Shown here: positions 1 through 7,560 of the stretch, one piece after another | How the letters are laid out: the number at the start of each line of letters is the position of its first letter | Numbering within the stretch: position 1 is the first letter of the stretch | From: Candidimonas nitroreducens | GTDB taxonomy: Bacteria; Pseudomonadota; Gammaproteobacteria; Burkholderiales; Burkholderiaceae_B | Assembly: GCF_002209565.1 (NCBI RefSeq) | Contig: NZ_NJIH01000007.1 | Span: forward strand, 310,001 to 374,000 | Reading direction: 5' to 3' | Length of the DNA: 64,000 nucleotides | Program-made: the position numbers and the translations under genes | The notes under the pieces: model-generated | What the model was told of the DNA's origin: nothing | Seen by the model: the letters and a program-made list of their open reading frames with translations, nothing else | Database searches by the model: none

Positions 1-478
1 TCAAGGTAACCCCGACACTACATGTCAACAGGACTACAGGCGGACTTCCCGGGTTCGGCTCGACGGTCAATTGGTAAATGATTGGCCCCATTGCAGAAAC
101 CAGCATCAGCGCAGCAAACATCTGCAATGCCATGGAAGAGGAATGAGCGGCAGATATAAGCAAGCCCCAGAGCATCGCGCCCGCCAAGACATATTTGATC
201 AGCGGCCTAATCGGACTGCGCTTATAAGAAACTGCACGCGCCATGTCGATTGCCATGCATATCACGCCGGTACCGAAAACGACATGAACCAGCGGCGTCA
301 ATGTTCCTTGGGCAAAGCTGGCGAAGGCCAGCGCACCGAAAGTCAGGTAGTCGCCTTGGGCTATGTTGACCACTCGGGTAGTGGTATATACCAAGACCAG
401 AGATAGGGCGACCAAGGCATAGATAGCCCCGTTTGTGAGGCCATCCACACCAAGGAAAATGGCAATCGACGAATCCAT
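1..478 (-). CDS. Branched-chain amino acid-type ABC transporter permease (LivH family), partial
   Basis: This is the N-terminal part of an inner-membrane permease; the 3' end lies beyond the left edge of the window. Translation from the ATG at 478 reads MDSSIAIFLGVDGLTNGAIY and continues into hydrophobic segments and a VVNIAQGDYLTFGALAF stretch, matching the LivH signature (GLxxGAIYALxALGLxLIY...NFAHG). It lies 14 bases downstream of the binding-protein gene on the same strand, so the two form an ABC importer operon that presumably continues with LivM, LivG and LivF genes outside the window. The context suggests an aromatic or amino-acid-like substrate rather than leucine. Family assignment is good; the substrate is inference. 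Confidence 0.85.
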   Translation of the reverse strand, partial: MDSSIAIFLGVDGLTNGAIYALVALSLVLVYTTTRVVNIAQGDYLTFGALAFASFAQGTLTPLVHVVFGTGVICMAIDMARAVSYKRSPIRPLIKYVLAGAMLWGLLISAAHSSSMALQMFAALMLVSAMGPIIYQLTVEPNPGSPPVVLLTCSVGVTL

Positions 479-492
479 ACCCGCTCCGCGCT

Positions 493-1671
493 TTATTTCT
501 CGAGAGGCACGAACTGCCCGCCTTTGACCTGGGCCAGCAGCAAAGTGCGTTTGTCCAGCCCCACGTGATCCGTCGGCGAGTAGTTGAAGATCCCCACAGA
601 GCCCGCATATTCATGCGTCTGTTCCAGCTCATCGCGCAAGTCTTTACGAACCTGGGCGAGGCTCCCCTCCTTCTTGCCGGAGGCGACGTAACGCTTCATT
701 GCATTGACTGCCAGGCCGATGGCATCGTAGCCTTGGGACGCGAACATCTCGGCTTTACCTTGTCCATACTTGGCGTTATAAGCCGCGACAAAGTCCCCAA
801 TTGACTTTTTCAATGGATTGTTGGGGGCGAGGAACTTGTACAAGGTAATAGGCGTCACCCCGACGATTGCGCCTTCCACGGCCGATTTTCCTATCGTAAT
901 GAATGCATTCGTCGCCGACCCCGCCCCATGGTATATCGGGCCTTTATATCCAACTCGCTTGAGAGCTGCCTGCACCAGCGACGCCGACGGGGGTATAGCG
1001 TGGATATAGACTGCATCGGGCTTGGACTGCAGGACTTTCAGTGCCTGGGGTATGAAGTTGGTGTCGGCACGCCCGAACCGTTCGATATCGACGATCTTCA
1101 CGCCCTTTTTTTGTGAAAACGCCTTCATTTCCATCAAGCCGCCTTCACCATAAGCATCGTCGAGCCCCATGAAAGCCAAGGTTTTGACGCCGTGTGCAGC
1201 CATGTAGTCAAGAGTATGGTTGATCATCAAACGATCGGTGATCGGTGTCTTGAAGGTATAAGTCTTTTCCGCAATGGGCTCCACGACGTCGGCCGAAGAA
1301 GCCATCGAGAGAGTCGGTGTTCTCTCCACTTCAGAAACCTTGCTGACGGCCATCGACGATGGCGTAGTCGTGCAGCAGATTACGAAGTCGGCTTTATCTT
1401 CTTGAATTGCCTTCCGGACAAGCGTGACCGACCTGGTCGGATCCGACGCATCATCGTATTGGACAAATCTAACTCTGAAGGGCAAGCCCTTCTGCGCGGC
1501 GAGTTGCTGCTCGTAAAGCGCAATCGCAGCATTGGCGGGCGTGCCTATGGTCGATGCAGCACCAGTAGCCGCTGTGACAATACCGATCGTGAATACCGGC
1601 TCGTCCTGCGCATAGACGCTTGTTGTCCCAAGCAGCAAAAGGGAGCCGACAAGAATTTTTGAAAACTGCAT
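493..1671 (-). CDS. Periplasmic substrate-binding protein of a Liv-type ABC transporter
   Basis: A 392-residue type I periplasmic binding protein (LivK / Peripla_BP_6 family) that would deliver ligand to the LivH-type permease encoded just downstream. It has a signal peptide (MQFSKILVGSLLLLG..., likely cleaved after VYAQ) and the usual two-lobe features: IGIVTAATGAAS near the N-terminus, YEQQLAAQKG, then VYIHAIPPSASLVQ and YDAIGLAVNAM. The ATG at 1671 is preceded by a strong GGAGG ribosome site. Upstream is the palindrome at 1761-1776 with a CATAAT hexamer at 1739-1734, so it is probably controlled by the Crp/Fnr protein of this block. The ligand is unknown; the neighbours favour an aromatic acid. 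Confidence 0.88.
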   Translation of the reverse strand: MQFSKILVGSLLLLGTTSVYAQDEPVFTIGIVTAATGAASTIGTPANAAIALYEQQLAAQKGLPFRVRFVQYDDASDPTRSVTLVRKAIQEDKADFVICCTTTPSSMAVSKVSEVERTPTLSMASSADVVEPIAEKTYTFKTPITDRLMINHTLDYMAAHGVKTLAFMGLDDAYGEGGLMEMKAFSQKKGVKIVDIERFGRADTNFIPQALKVLQSKPDAVYIHAIPPSASLVQAALKRVGYKGPIYHGAGSATNAFITIGKSAVEGAIVGVTPITLYKFLAPNNPLKKSIGDFVAAYNAKYGQGKAEMFASQGYDAIGLAVNAMKRYVASGKKEGSLAQVRKDLRDELEQTHEYAGSVGIFNYSPTDHVGLDKRTLLLAQVKGGQFVPLEK

Positions 1672-1760
1672 AGTGCCTCCATGTGCGAAACGGTTTGTTA
1701 TGTAGCACAGGCCCCACTGGAGTCTGCCGGCGAATTATGTTCAACATGCAACAGAGCCTC

Positions 1761-1776
1761 TGTATCTCGTGATACG
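1761..1776. promoter_or_regulatory. Palindromic operator site A, TGTATC-N4-GATACg
   Basis: TGTATC tcgt GATAC is a 16-base inverted repeat with only the last base mismatched. On the minus strand a CATAAT -10-like hexamer begins at 1739, about 29.5 bases from the palindrome centre, which would place the site near -41.5 for the binding-protein gene. The same motif and spacing recur at 1836-1851 and 6803-6818. Confidence 0.6.
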
Positions 1777-1835
1777 GGACGAGCTTATTTGCGGGTTTTC
1801 CCTGCCCAGATGCCTATAGAAATTTTTCTGACTGA

Positions 1836-1851
1836 TGTATCTCTCGATACA
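1836..1851. promoter_or_regulatory. Palindromic operator site B, TGTATC-N4-GATACA
   Basis: TGTATC tctc GATACA is a perfect 16-base inverted repeat centred at 1843.5. A TATAAA hexamer at 1872-1877 follows 28.5 bases from the centre, again giving a class II activator layout (site near -41.5, start near 1885). The last A of the palindrome is also the A of the upstream-most ATG of the flavin reductase frame (1851), which argues that translation starts at the later ATG (1914). Confidence 0.65.
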
Positions 1852-1913
1852 TGAACTTGGCCAAGGCTGCCTATAAAGTTCAATGCATTACATTCCGCAC
1901 AGACAATACCGAC

Positions 1914-2420
1914 ATGAACACCCTCCCTATCAGCTCACAGAAATTCCGTTCTCTAATGGGGCGGTTCATCACCGGCGTGACCGTGATTGCGGCTCCCAAC
2001 GCTGAATCACCTATAGAGGTGGTAGCCATGACGGCCAGCTCATTGACATCGGTAAGTTTGAATCCTTTGTTATTGCTCTTTTGCGTACGCAACGAGAGTT
2101 CTTTCTTGCCGCATTTGAAACGCTCCAGAAAATTCTCGGTGAACATCCTGGCGTCTCATCAAGACTCCATATCCCGGTACTACGGGGGCAGCGTTTCCAA
2201 AGGGTATCAAGGAGAGTGGGTTTTCAATAGCGGCTCCGTACCCATGCTGGCTGACGCCAATGCCAGCCTCATCTGCAAGATCTTCCATATGCAGGAATTT
2301 GGCGATCACCATGTGGTCATCGGCCAAGTTACCGAAATGGCTGCCGCCGAACCGCCAGCCCCCGCATTGATCTATGCCGCCGGGCAGTATATGGGCGTTG
2401 ATCTTGCATGCCATGCGTGA
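1914..2420 (+). CDS. Flavin reductase of a two-component monooxygenase
   Basis: A 168-residue flavin reductase-like protein (HpaC/NtaB type, FMN-binding split barrel) that uses NAD(P)H to supply reduced flavin to a partner oxygenase. Visible family features are FRSLMGRFITGVTVIAA, TASSLTSVSLNPLLLLFC and FSVNILASHQDSISRYY. The ATG at 1914 was chosen over the in-frame ATG at 1851 because the latter lies inside operator site B and upstream of the likely transcription start; neither has an obvious ribosome site. The oxygenase gene follows 42 bases downstream, so the pair forms a complete two-component system. Confidence 0.85.
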   Translation: MNTLPISSQKFRSLMGRFITGVTVIAAPNAESPIEVVAMTASSLTSVSLNPLLLLFCVRNESSFLPHLKRSRKFSVNILASHQDSISRYYGGSVSKGYQGEWVFNSGSVPMLADANASLICKIFHMQEFGDHHVVIGQVTEMAAAEPPAPALIYAAGQYMGVDLACHA

Positions 2421-2462
2421 TCATGAAGGCCCGTTCCGCCTACAAAATACATGAGGAAATCC

Positions 2463-3662
2463 ATGCAAGAGAATGCAATGCACATTCCAACGCCAGAAAG
2501 CCTGATCAAACAGGCCAGAGACTTGATCCCTCTTCTGAAGGAAGCGGGCCCGAAGCATGATCAAGAAAAGCGAGTTTCAGATGATGTTGCCGCCAGGCTT
2601 AGAAAGGCCGGATTCTTTCGCATCTGCCAGTCCGTGGAAAACGGTGGTTATGGCATGCGGCCTTCTGTTCTATGGCGCGTGTCGCGTGAGATCGGGCGCG
2701 GCGACAGCGCTACAGCGTGGCTTTTGAGCCTAACAGGGCTACATCCTTGGATGGCAGAGATGTTCCCTGTTCGAGCTCAGGATGAGGTCTTTGCCGGAGG
2801 CAAGGATGCGGTTGTGCTTGCGTTGACAGGGAACGTCGGCCGTGGTGTGCAAGCTCGGCTAGACGGCAACCACTACATTCTCGACGGGAAATGGGCTTAC
2901 GCCTCGGGAGTGGATGTGGGAGACTGGGCTTCCATCCTGGCCGAAGTGCCAACTGCTGAAGGTGATAAAGAACTACGCCTTCTGCTTGTTCCGATCAGCA
3001 GTTTCCGCATCGATCACGACAGTTGGAACGTATTCGGCATGAAGGGAACTGGGAGTAAAGACGTCTATCTTACTAATGAGCGCGTTCCCGGTTATCGCAC
3101 GGCGAAGTGGATCGACATACAAAACAACCAGGCTCCTGGCCTCGAAAGGCAAAAAGGGCCAATGTTTCGAATTCCACACACCAGTTTGTTCGTGATGTCG
3201 GTCACAGCAGCCATTACTGCAGTCGCCACTGGGTTGCTGGACGTCTATATCGAAACCGTCAAGCAACGCAGGCCGGCCGGAATCAATACCCCCCAGGTCG
3301 AGGATCGATTCTCATTAGCCGAATTAGGTAAGGCTGCCGCCAAGATAGAAGGAGCATTCAACCTACTGATCCACGACGTCGACGAAATGTGGGATCACGC
3401 TGCGGCAGGCCTATCGTTCACTCCGGGACTTCGAACCCGCTACCGTACTGATGGCGCGCTCATCTGCGACATTGCACTACATGCAGCAGATGATCTGGTC
3501 AGGAACCTGGGAGGCAGCATCATGCCGATTGGCCCTCTGGAGCGATATTTCCGGGAACTACACAGCATGGCTTCGCACTTCTTAATGCAAATCACGCCGT
3601 CGGCTGAACTATACGGCCGCACGCTATTGGATATTCCGCTTCCAGCCAACGCACGAATCTAA
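2463..3662 (+). CDS. Group D flavin-dependent monooxygenase (acyl-CoA dehydrogenase fold)
   Basis: A 399-residue protein of the acyl-CoA dehydrogenase-fold oxygenases (HsaA / DszC / hydroxyphenylacetate hydroxylase relatives), which use reduced flavin from a separate reductase to hydroxylate phenolic substrates. Motifs: FFRICQSVENGGYG, ATAWLLSLTGLHPWM, ILDGKWAYASGVDVGDW, WNVFGMKGTGSKDV and the C-terminal helix DLVRNLGGSIMPIGPLERYF. The start at 2463 is preceded by AGGAAA with good spacing; an ATG at 2451 lacks a ribosome site. It sits in one operon with the reductase, a RidA protein and an HPPD-like enzyme. The substrate is unknown; position and HPPD context suggest a phenolic acid. Confidence 0.82.
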   Translation: MQENAMHIPTPESLIKQARDLIPLLKEAGPKHDQEKRVSDDVAARLRKAGFFRICQSVENGGYGMRPSVLWRVSREIGRGDSATAWLLSLTGLHPWMAEMFPVRAQDEVFAGGKDAVVLALTGNVGRGVQARLDGNHYILDGKWAYASGVDVGDWASILAEVPTAEGDKELRLLLVPISSFRIDHDSWNVFGMKGTGSKDVYLTNERVPGYRTAKWIDIQNNQAPGLERQKGPMFRIPHTSLFVMSVTAAITAVATGLLDVYIETVKQRRPAGINTPQVEDRFSLAELGKAAAKIEGAFNLLIHDVDEMWDHAAAGLSFTPGLRTRYRTDGALICDIALHAADDLVRNLGGSIMPIGPLERYFRELHSMASHFLMQITPSAELYGRTLLDIPLPANARI

Positions 3663-3700
3663 CATCCCCCTTTTACCTCACTACCATAAGGAAGTTTCTC

Positions 3701-4117
3701 ATGAGCAAAATCGAACGTCTTCGTCTTCCGGAAAACGATGCCATTTTCGGCAGCAACAAAATCTTTGACCTTTTCCAATACTCGCCCGCAGTGAGCGCGA
3801 ACGGCTTGGTGTTCATCGCCGGGCAAATAGGCCTTCGCGCAGACGGCACCATTCCCGACGACCCCAAGGAACAGATCGATGTGGCTTTCAAGCGGATCGA
3901 AGCTGTTCTGAACCATCTCGGCCTGGACTTCACGGATGTCATAGAGCTCGTCTCGTATCACGTCAATGTAGGCTCGAGCCTGGCTGACTTTCGTGCAGTA
4001 AAAGAAAAATATATCCGCTCCGACTTTCCGGCATGGACCATTCTCGGTATCGCAGCCCTGGCTCGTCCGGAACTTATCGTAGAGATCAAAGTGGTTGCGG
4101 CTACTCGCAAGGCCTAA
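3701..4117 (+). CDS. RidA-family protein (possible enamine/imine or aminomuconate deaminase)
   Basis: A 138-residue RidA/YjgF/YER057c family protein. It has the family core (SANGLVFIAGQIG, QIDVAFKRIEAVLNHLGLDFTDVIELVSYHV) and the conserved arginine in ALARPELIVEIKVVA corresponding to the substrate-binding Arg of RidA. Members either hydrolyse reactive enamines/imines or, in aromatic meta-cleavage clusters, act as 2-aminomuconate deaminase. AAGGAAG precedes the ATG. The gene is third in the operon between the monooxygenase and the HPPD-like gene. A second RidA paralogue lies at 5300-5695, so a pathway-specific deamination or imine hydrolysis is plausible; which one cannot be told from sequence. 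Confidence 0.85.
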   Translation: MSKIERLRLPENDAIFGSNKIFDLFQYSPAVSANGLVFIAGQIGLRADGTIPDDPKEQIDVAFKRIEAVLNHLGLDFTDVIELVSYHVNVGSSLADFRAVKEKYIRSDFPAWTILGIAALARPELIVEIKVVAATRKA

Positions 4118-4170
4118 GGCTTTCGGCTTGCCGAAACAAGCACAGCAATCGTTTCATGTCGGAATAAATC

Positions 4171-5202
4171 ATGAACAAGCAAGTGAAAATAGACGGATTC
4201 GCCTTTGTCGAATTCGTATCGCCGCAGCCCACTGAGCTGATTGAATTATTCGAGCATATCGGATTTCACCTTAAAGGCAAATCACCGCATGGCATGTTTC
4301 TGATGACGCAAGGAGAGGCCTCTTTTATTGTCAATGGCAATCCGAACGCATTTCTGGAGCAGCACGGAGCATCCGTGCGTGCCATTGGAATTCGAGTTGA
4401 CAATGCCGAGCTGGCACTCGAGCAAGCCATGTCGGGCGGCGCCAAGAAAGCGCTCTCAGATGGTGAAGGAGCTTTCGCAGTCGATACGCCGGCGATCCTG
4501 GGCATAGGCAACAGCCTCGTGTACTTTATCGACACCAATTTCCTGGAGAATTTTTCACTTCCTGTTGAAGCGAGAAATGCGCCCGAAGGCGACGCAAGCA
4601 TCATAGCTATAGATCATACGTCGAACATCGTCCATCCAGAGAACCTGGACAGATGGGCAGATTTTTACCGAGACACGTTTAGCTTCGAAGAAAAACAGTA
4701 TCTTGAAGTCAAAGGGCATATGTCCGGAATGCGTGCTCGCTCGATGGTAAGCCCGTGCGGCCGTGTATCTATTCCAGTTGCGGCCGCAGCACACGATCAG
4801 CCCGGGGTGCTCAACCAAAATGATGAATTCATTCGTGACTATGGCGGCGAAGGTATTCAGCACATCGCATTGTCGACCTCTGACATTGAAGACACAATTC
4901 GAAAGCTCGGTGCCGCAGGCATCGAATTTATGCCAGCGCCGCCACAGAATTACTACGACGGAGTTGACGCTCGTCTTCCAGGGCATGATGTCGATATCAA
5001 GCGATTAGCCGAAAACGGCATATTGATCGACGGCAAAGGGCCTGGAAAGATCTTGCTGCAACGCTTCACAAAGCGCCAAATCGGCCCTGTTTTCTTCGAA
5101 ATCATTGAACGCCGCGGTGAAGATGGGTTCGGCGAGGGGAATTTCAAAGCCTTATTTGAATCCCAGGAGAAAGACCAGCTACGGCGCGGCACACTCAGTT
5201 GA
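4171..5202 (+). CDS. hpd: 4-Hydroxyphenylpyruvate dioxygenase-like enzyme
   Basis: A 343-residue two-domain vicinal-oxygen-chelate protein of the HPPD family, which converts 4-hydroxyphenylpyruvate to homogentisate with Fe(II). The iron-ligand regions are visible: IDHTSNIVHPEN (first His), GGEGIQHIALSTSDI (second His) and GPVFFEIIERRG (Glu), followed by the diagnostic C-terminal GFGEGNFKALFES. Length is typical for bacterial HPPD. It is the last gene of the operon starting at 1914. It could be an ordinary tyrosine-degradation enzyme, but homogentisate dioxygenase, maleylacetoacetate isomerase and fumarylacetoacetase are absent nearby, so a homologous substrate is possible. Confidence 0.85.
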   Translation: MNKQVKIDGFAFVEFVSPQPTELIELFEHIGFHLKGKSPHGMFLMTQGEASFIVNGNPNAFLEQHGASVRAIGIRVDNAELALEQAMSGGAKKALSDGEGAFAVDTPAILGIGNSLVYFIDTNFLENFSLPVEARNAPEGDASIIAIDHTSNIVHPENLDRWADFYRDTFSFEEKQYLEVKGHMSGMRARSMVSPCGRVSIPVAAAAHDQPGVLNQNDEFIRDYGGEGIQHIALSTSDIEDTIRKLGAAGIEFMPAPPQNYYDGVDARLPGHDVDIKRLAENGILIDGKGPGKILLQRFTKRQIGPVFFEIIERRGEDGFGEGNFKALFESQEKDQLRRGTLS

Positions 5203-5299
5203 TAGATGAGCGGGAATGTCTACAACAGGGGCAGATCCCGCCCAGATGCCGCCATCGAGCCAAGACTGTGGCCGGCCCCATACGGGGCTATACAGCTGT

Positions 5300-5695
5300 C
5301 TAGCGGCTAGAACCAAGCACAGCCACAACTTCGATCTCTACTTTCAAGCCGGGCCGAGCCAGATGCGCGACACCCACAGTAGAACGAGCCGGCGGTTTTT
5401 CTGGAAACACGCGGCGGAACACTACATTCATGGCCTGGAAGTCGGCTTCCATATCGGTCATGAACACCGTGGCCTTGGCGATATCAGCCATTACGCCTCC
5501 CGCGGCCTCGATAACGGATTCTATATTCCGAAAGGCCTGCTCGGTTTGTTCCGTGACGTCACCGGAAAATACACGCGTCACCGGATCAGACCCAGTGTGG
5601 CCCGAGACAAACAGCAATGAATCTATCTTGATGGCCGGGGAATATGGTCGATGCGACAGCAGGCCGGTAGGTGGAATAATGACTTCGCGTGTCAT
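5300..5695 (-). CDS. Second RidA-family protein
   Basis: A 131-residue RidA/YjgF protein encoded downstream of the extradiol dioxygenase on the same strand. Core motifs: PYSPAIKIDSLLFVSGHTG, QAFRNIESVIEAAGG, ATVFMTDMEADFQAM and AHLARPGLKVEIEVVAV with the conserved Arg. The start at 5695 (MTREVI) gives normal family length; an in-frame ATG at 5716 would overlap the dioxygenase 3' end, and neither has a strong ribosome site. It differs clearly from the RidA at 3701-4117, so this is not a recent duplication. Pairing with a ring-cleavage dioxygenase resembles 2-aminomuconate deaminase gene contexts; function is inference. Confidence 0.8.
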   Translation of the reverse strand: MTREVIIPPTGLLSHRPYSPAIKIDSLLFVSGHTGSDPVTRVFSGDVTEQTEQAFRNIESVIEAAGGVMADIAKATVFMTDMEADFQAMNVVFRRVFPEKPPARSTVGVAHLARPGLKVEIEVVAVLGSSR

Positions 5696-5705
5696 GTCGT
5701 TGGAC

Positions 5706-6728
5706 TCATTCAACATAGGAGGGAATAGCGTGAATGGCAGGATCAGCAAGCGGCTGCATGCGCCCGCCTCGAATATCGTGGACAGTCATCGACTCTTCGA
5801 ACCAACGCCGCGGTGGCGGCGCACCCCATAGACTTTGACGACGCAGGTCGTCGAGCTCCCAGCGCATGGGTGGCTGATCGCGGTCGATAGTAAGATAGTC
5901 ACCGGTATAGAGTTCGAAGCGATTGCCATCTGGATCGCGCACGTAGACGAACAGCGCATTCGAGATGCCGTGCCGTGCGGGGCCGCGCTCGATATTATTC
6001 GCATAGCCCGCGCTACCCAAAGCATCGCAGGCTCTGATCACGCCCATGGGCTCCATTAACGAAAACCCAGCATGGTGTACAGACGGCCCCCTGCCCGTCA
6101 TCACCGCGATGTCATGGACGGTGGACTTGCGGTACAACCAACTCGCCCAGACACGATCATCAGGCGCCCGCGCGGCGGTGTACTCCGCACAATAAAAGCC
6201 CAGTTCTCGCGTGTACCAGTCGAACCCCGCCTGTGCATCTGGCATCAGCACGTTGAGGTGATCCAGCCGTGTGGGACAGCCGTGGCGATGCAAGTGATAT
6301 TGCTGCAGCAACCAGGGCGCAGGCTCCATCTGCGAGTAGTACTCGACTGGAAAGCCGAAGGGATCCTGCACGCGCAAAGCACGGCCCTGGCCACGCTCTT
6401 CGCCAGGCTGCATCCAGCGTATGGGCAGGCCGAGTGATTCAAACCTATGTGCCAAGCGATTCAGGTCTTCCTCACAAGACACCCGAAAGCTGAAGTGGCC
6501 TATGCCCGGCGCCTTGTCGCGCGTGAGCACCACGCTATGGTGCTCACGGTCTTCAATAGCACGCAGATAAACATGGTCAGCATCTCGCTCAGTCTCGAAC
6601 AAACCAATGACGTCTACGTAAAAATCGCGTGAACGCTCTAGATCAGTGACCAGATATTCGATATGGCCAAGCCTCAGTATGCTGAAATCAGGCTGGCCCG
6701 GTTGGTAAGCAGGTAGAGAGCCCGGCAT
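5706..6728 (-). CDS. Type I extradiol ring-cleavage dioxygenase (homoprotocatechuate 2,3-dioxygenase-like)
   Basis: A 340-residue two-domain VOC-fold extradiol dioxygenase that would cleave a catechol adjacent to its hydroxyls using Fe(II) or Mn(II). N-terminal domain: LRLGHIEYLVTDLERSRDFY. C-terminal domain ligands: RLDHLNVLMPD (His), VHHAGFSLMEP (His) and DPDGNRFELYTGDYLT (Glu). The tail (PPMRWELDDLRRQSLWG) resembles homoprotocatechuate 2,3-dioxygenases. Operator site C at 6803-6818 lies about 80 bases upstream with a CAGAAT hexamer at 6781-6776. Together with the monooxygenase it could form a hydroxylate-then-cleave route. Family certain, exact catechol substrate uncertain. Confidence 0.85.
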   Translation of the reverse strand: MPGSLPAYQPGQPDFSILRLGHIEYLVTDLERSRDFYVDVIGLFETERDADHVYLRAIEDREHHSVVLTRDKAPGIGHFSFRVSCEEDLNRLAHRFESLGLPIRWMQPGEERGQGRALRVQDPFGFPVEYYSQMEPAPWLLQQYHLHRHGCPTRLDHLNVLMPDAQAGFDWYTRELGFYCAEYTAARAPDDRVWASWLYRKSTVHDIAVMTGRGPSVHHAGFSLMEPMGVIRACDALGSAGYANNIERGPARHGISNALFVYVRDPDGNRFELYTGDYLTIDRDQPPMRWELDDLRRQSLWGAPPPRRWFEESMTVHDIRGGRMQPLADPAIHAIPSYVE

Positions 6729-6802
6729 ATATTTTCCCCTCGAAGGCCTTGTCCCGGCTCAGTTGCGATGGGAAGATTCTGAACAAGCCCCAGGCATATG
6801 TC

Positions 6803-6818
6803 TGTATCAGTAGATACA
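6803..6818. promoter_or_regulatory. Palindromic operator site C, TGTATC-N4-GATACA
   Basis: TGTATC agta GATACA is a perfect 16-base inverted repeat centred at 6810.5, identical in its half-sites to site B. On the minus strand a CAGAAT -10-like hexamer begins at 6781, 29.5 bases from the centre, as at site A. It would control the extradiol dioxygenase and the second RidA gene. Confidence 0.65.
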
Positions 6819-6894
6819 TAGCCTTTCGTCCGGGCGCTCTCTGGCGAAAATCTTTTTTTCGCGCTTGCATTTACCGCCCGGATCATTGCAAGAA

Positions 6895-7560
6895 TCAAGA
6901 ATTTTTGCTCTTGACCCAGAAGTAGCGCCCTTTGGTCATTACCACCCCTTCAGACTTCAATTTCGTAATGGTTCTCGTAACGGTTACTCGGCTGGTACCA
7001 GTTAGAGCGGCAATGAGTTCATGAGTTAGCGGGATGTGGATGCGAGTGCCCTCAGCATCCTTCGCTCCATACAAATTGGCCAGTCGGTTCAATAGCTCGA
7101 CAATGCGAAGATCTGACTTTGGCATCGCCAGGAACTGAATGCGCAGACCGAGCACACATTGCTTCATGGCCGCAACTTCCATGAGCGCTGTGGCAAATTC
7201 TATATGTTCAGGGAAAGATTTCTTGATGACTGAATAGTCGAACTTGATAAGAGTGCAAGGCTCAAGTGTGGAGGCCGTTGACATCCTTGGCATGTTTGCC
7301 AGCGCAGAGCCTTCTCCAAACAATGATCTAGGCCCCATCAACTCCAGGATAAACTCTGAGCCATCCTCTTGAAGTATCTCAACCTGCACTCGCCCTCTGA
7401 CAACGAAAAAGAATGTGGATCCCTGTTCTGTCTGACGATAAATGGTTGTGTGTGCGGGAACCTGGATACAGTGGCCGAGATGTTCGGCCGCCAAAAAAAC
7501 TTCAGCAGCGTGCTCATCCATGTGCCATGTTTCTGTTGAGGTTCCGGTGCGAATATCCAT
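6895..7560 (-). CDS. Crp/Fnr-family transcriptional regulator
   Basis: A 221-residue regulator with an N-terminal cyclic-nucleotide-binding-type jelly roll (FFFVVRGRVQVEIL; phosphate-cassette-like FGEGSALANMPRM) and a C-terminal winged HTH (PLTHELIAALTGTSRVTVTRTITKLKSEG). The recognition helix SRVTVTRTITKL resembles CprK/Fnr-type helices. There is no N-terminal Fnr cysteine cluster, and the Arg-Ser pair of the Crp cAMP cassette is not conserved at the usual position, so an aromatic or other effector is more likely than cAMP. It is the best candidate for binding the TGTATC-N4-GATACA sites of this block. A related but degenerate palindrome at 7627-7642 lies upstream of its own gene. Confidence 0.87.
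   Translation of the reverse strand: MDIRTGTSTETWHMDEHAAEVFLAAEHLGHCIQVPAHTTIYRQTEQGSTFFFVVRGRVQVEILQEDGSEFILELMGPRSLFGEGSALANMPRMSTASTLEPCTLIKFDYSVIKKSFPEHIEFATALMEVAAMKQCVLGLRIQFLAMPKSDLRIVELLNRLANLYGAKDAEGTRIHIPLTHELIAALTGTSRVTVTRTITKLKSEGVVMTKGRYFWVKSKNS

Noticed and set aside
1851-1913. Extended N-terminus of the flavin reductase from ATG 1851
   Set aside because: That ATG lies inside the operator palindrome and upstream of the likely transcription start, and the added residues do not look like the family.
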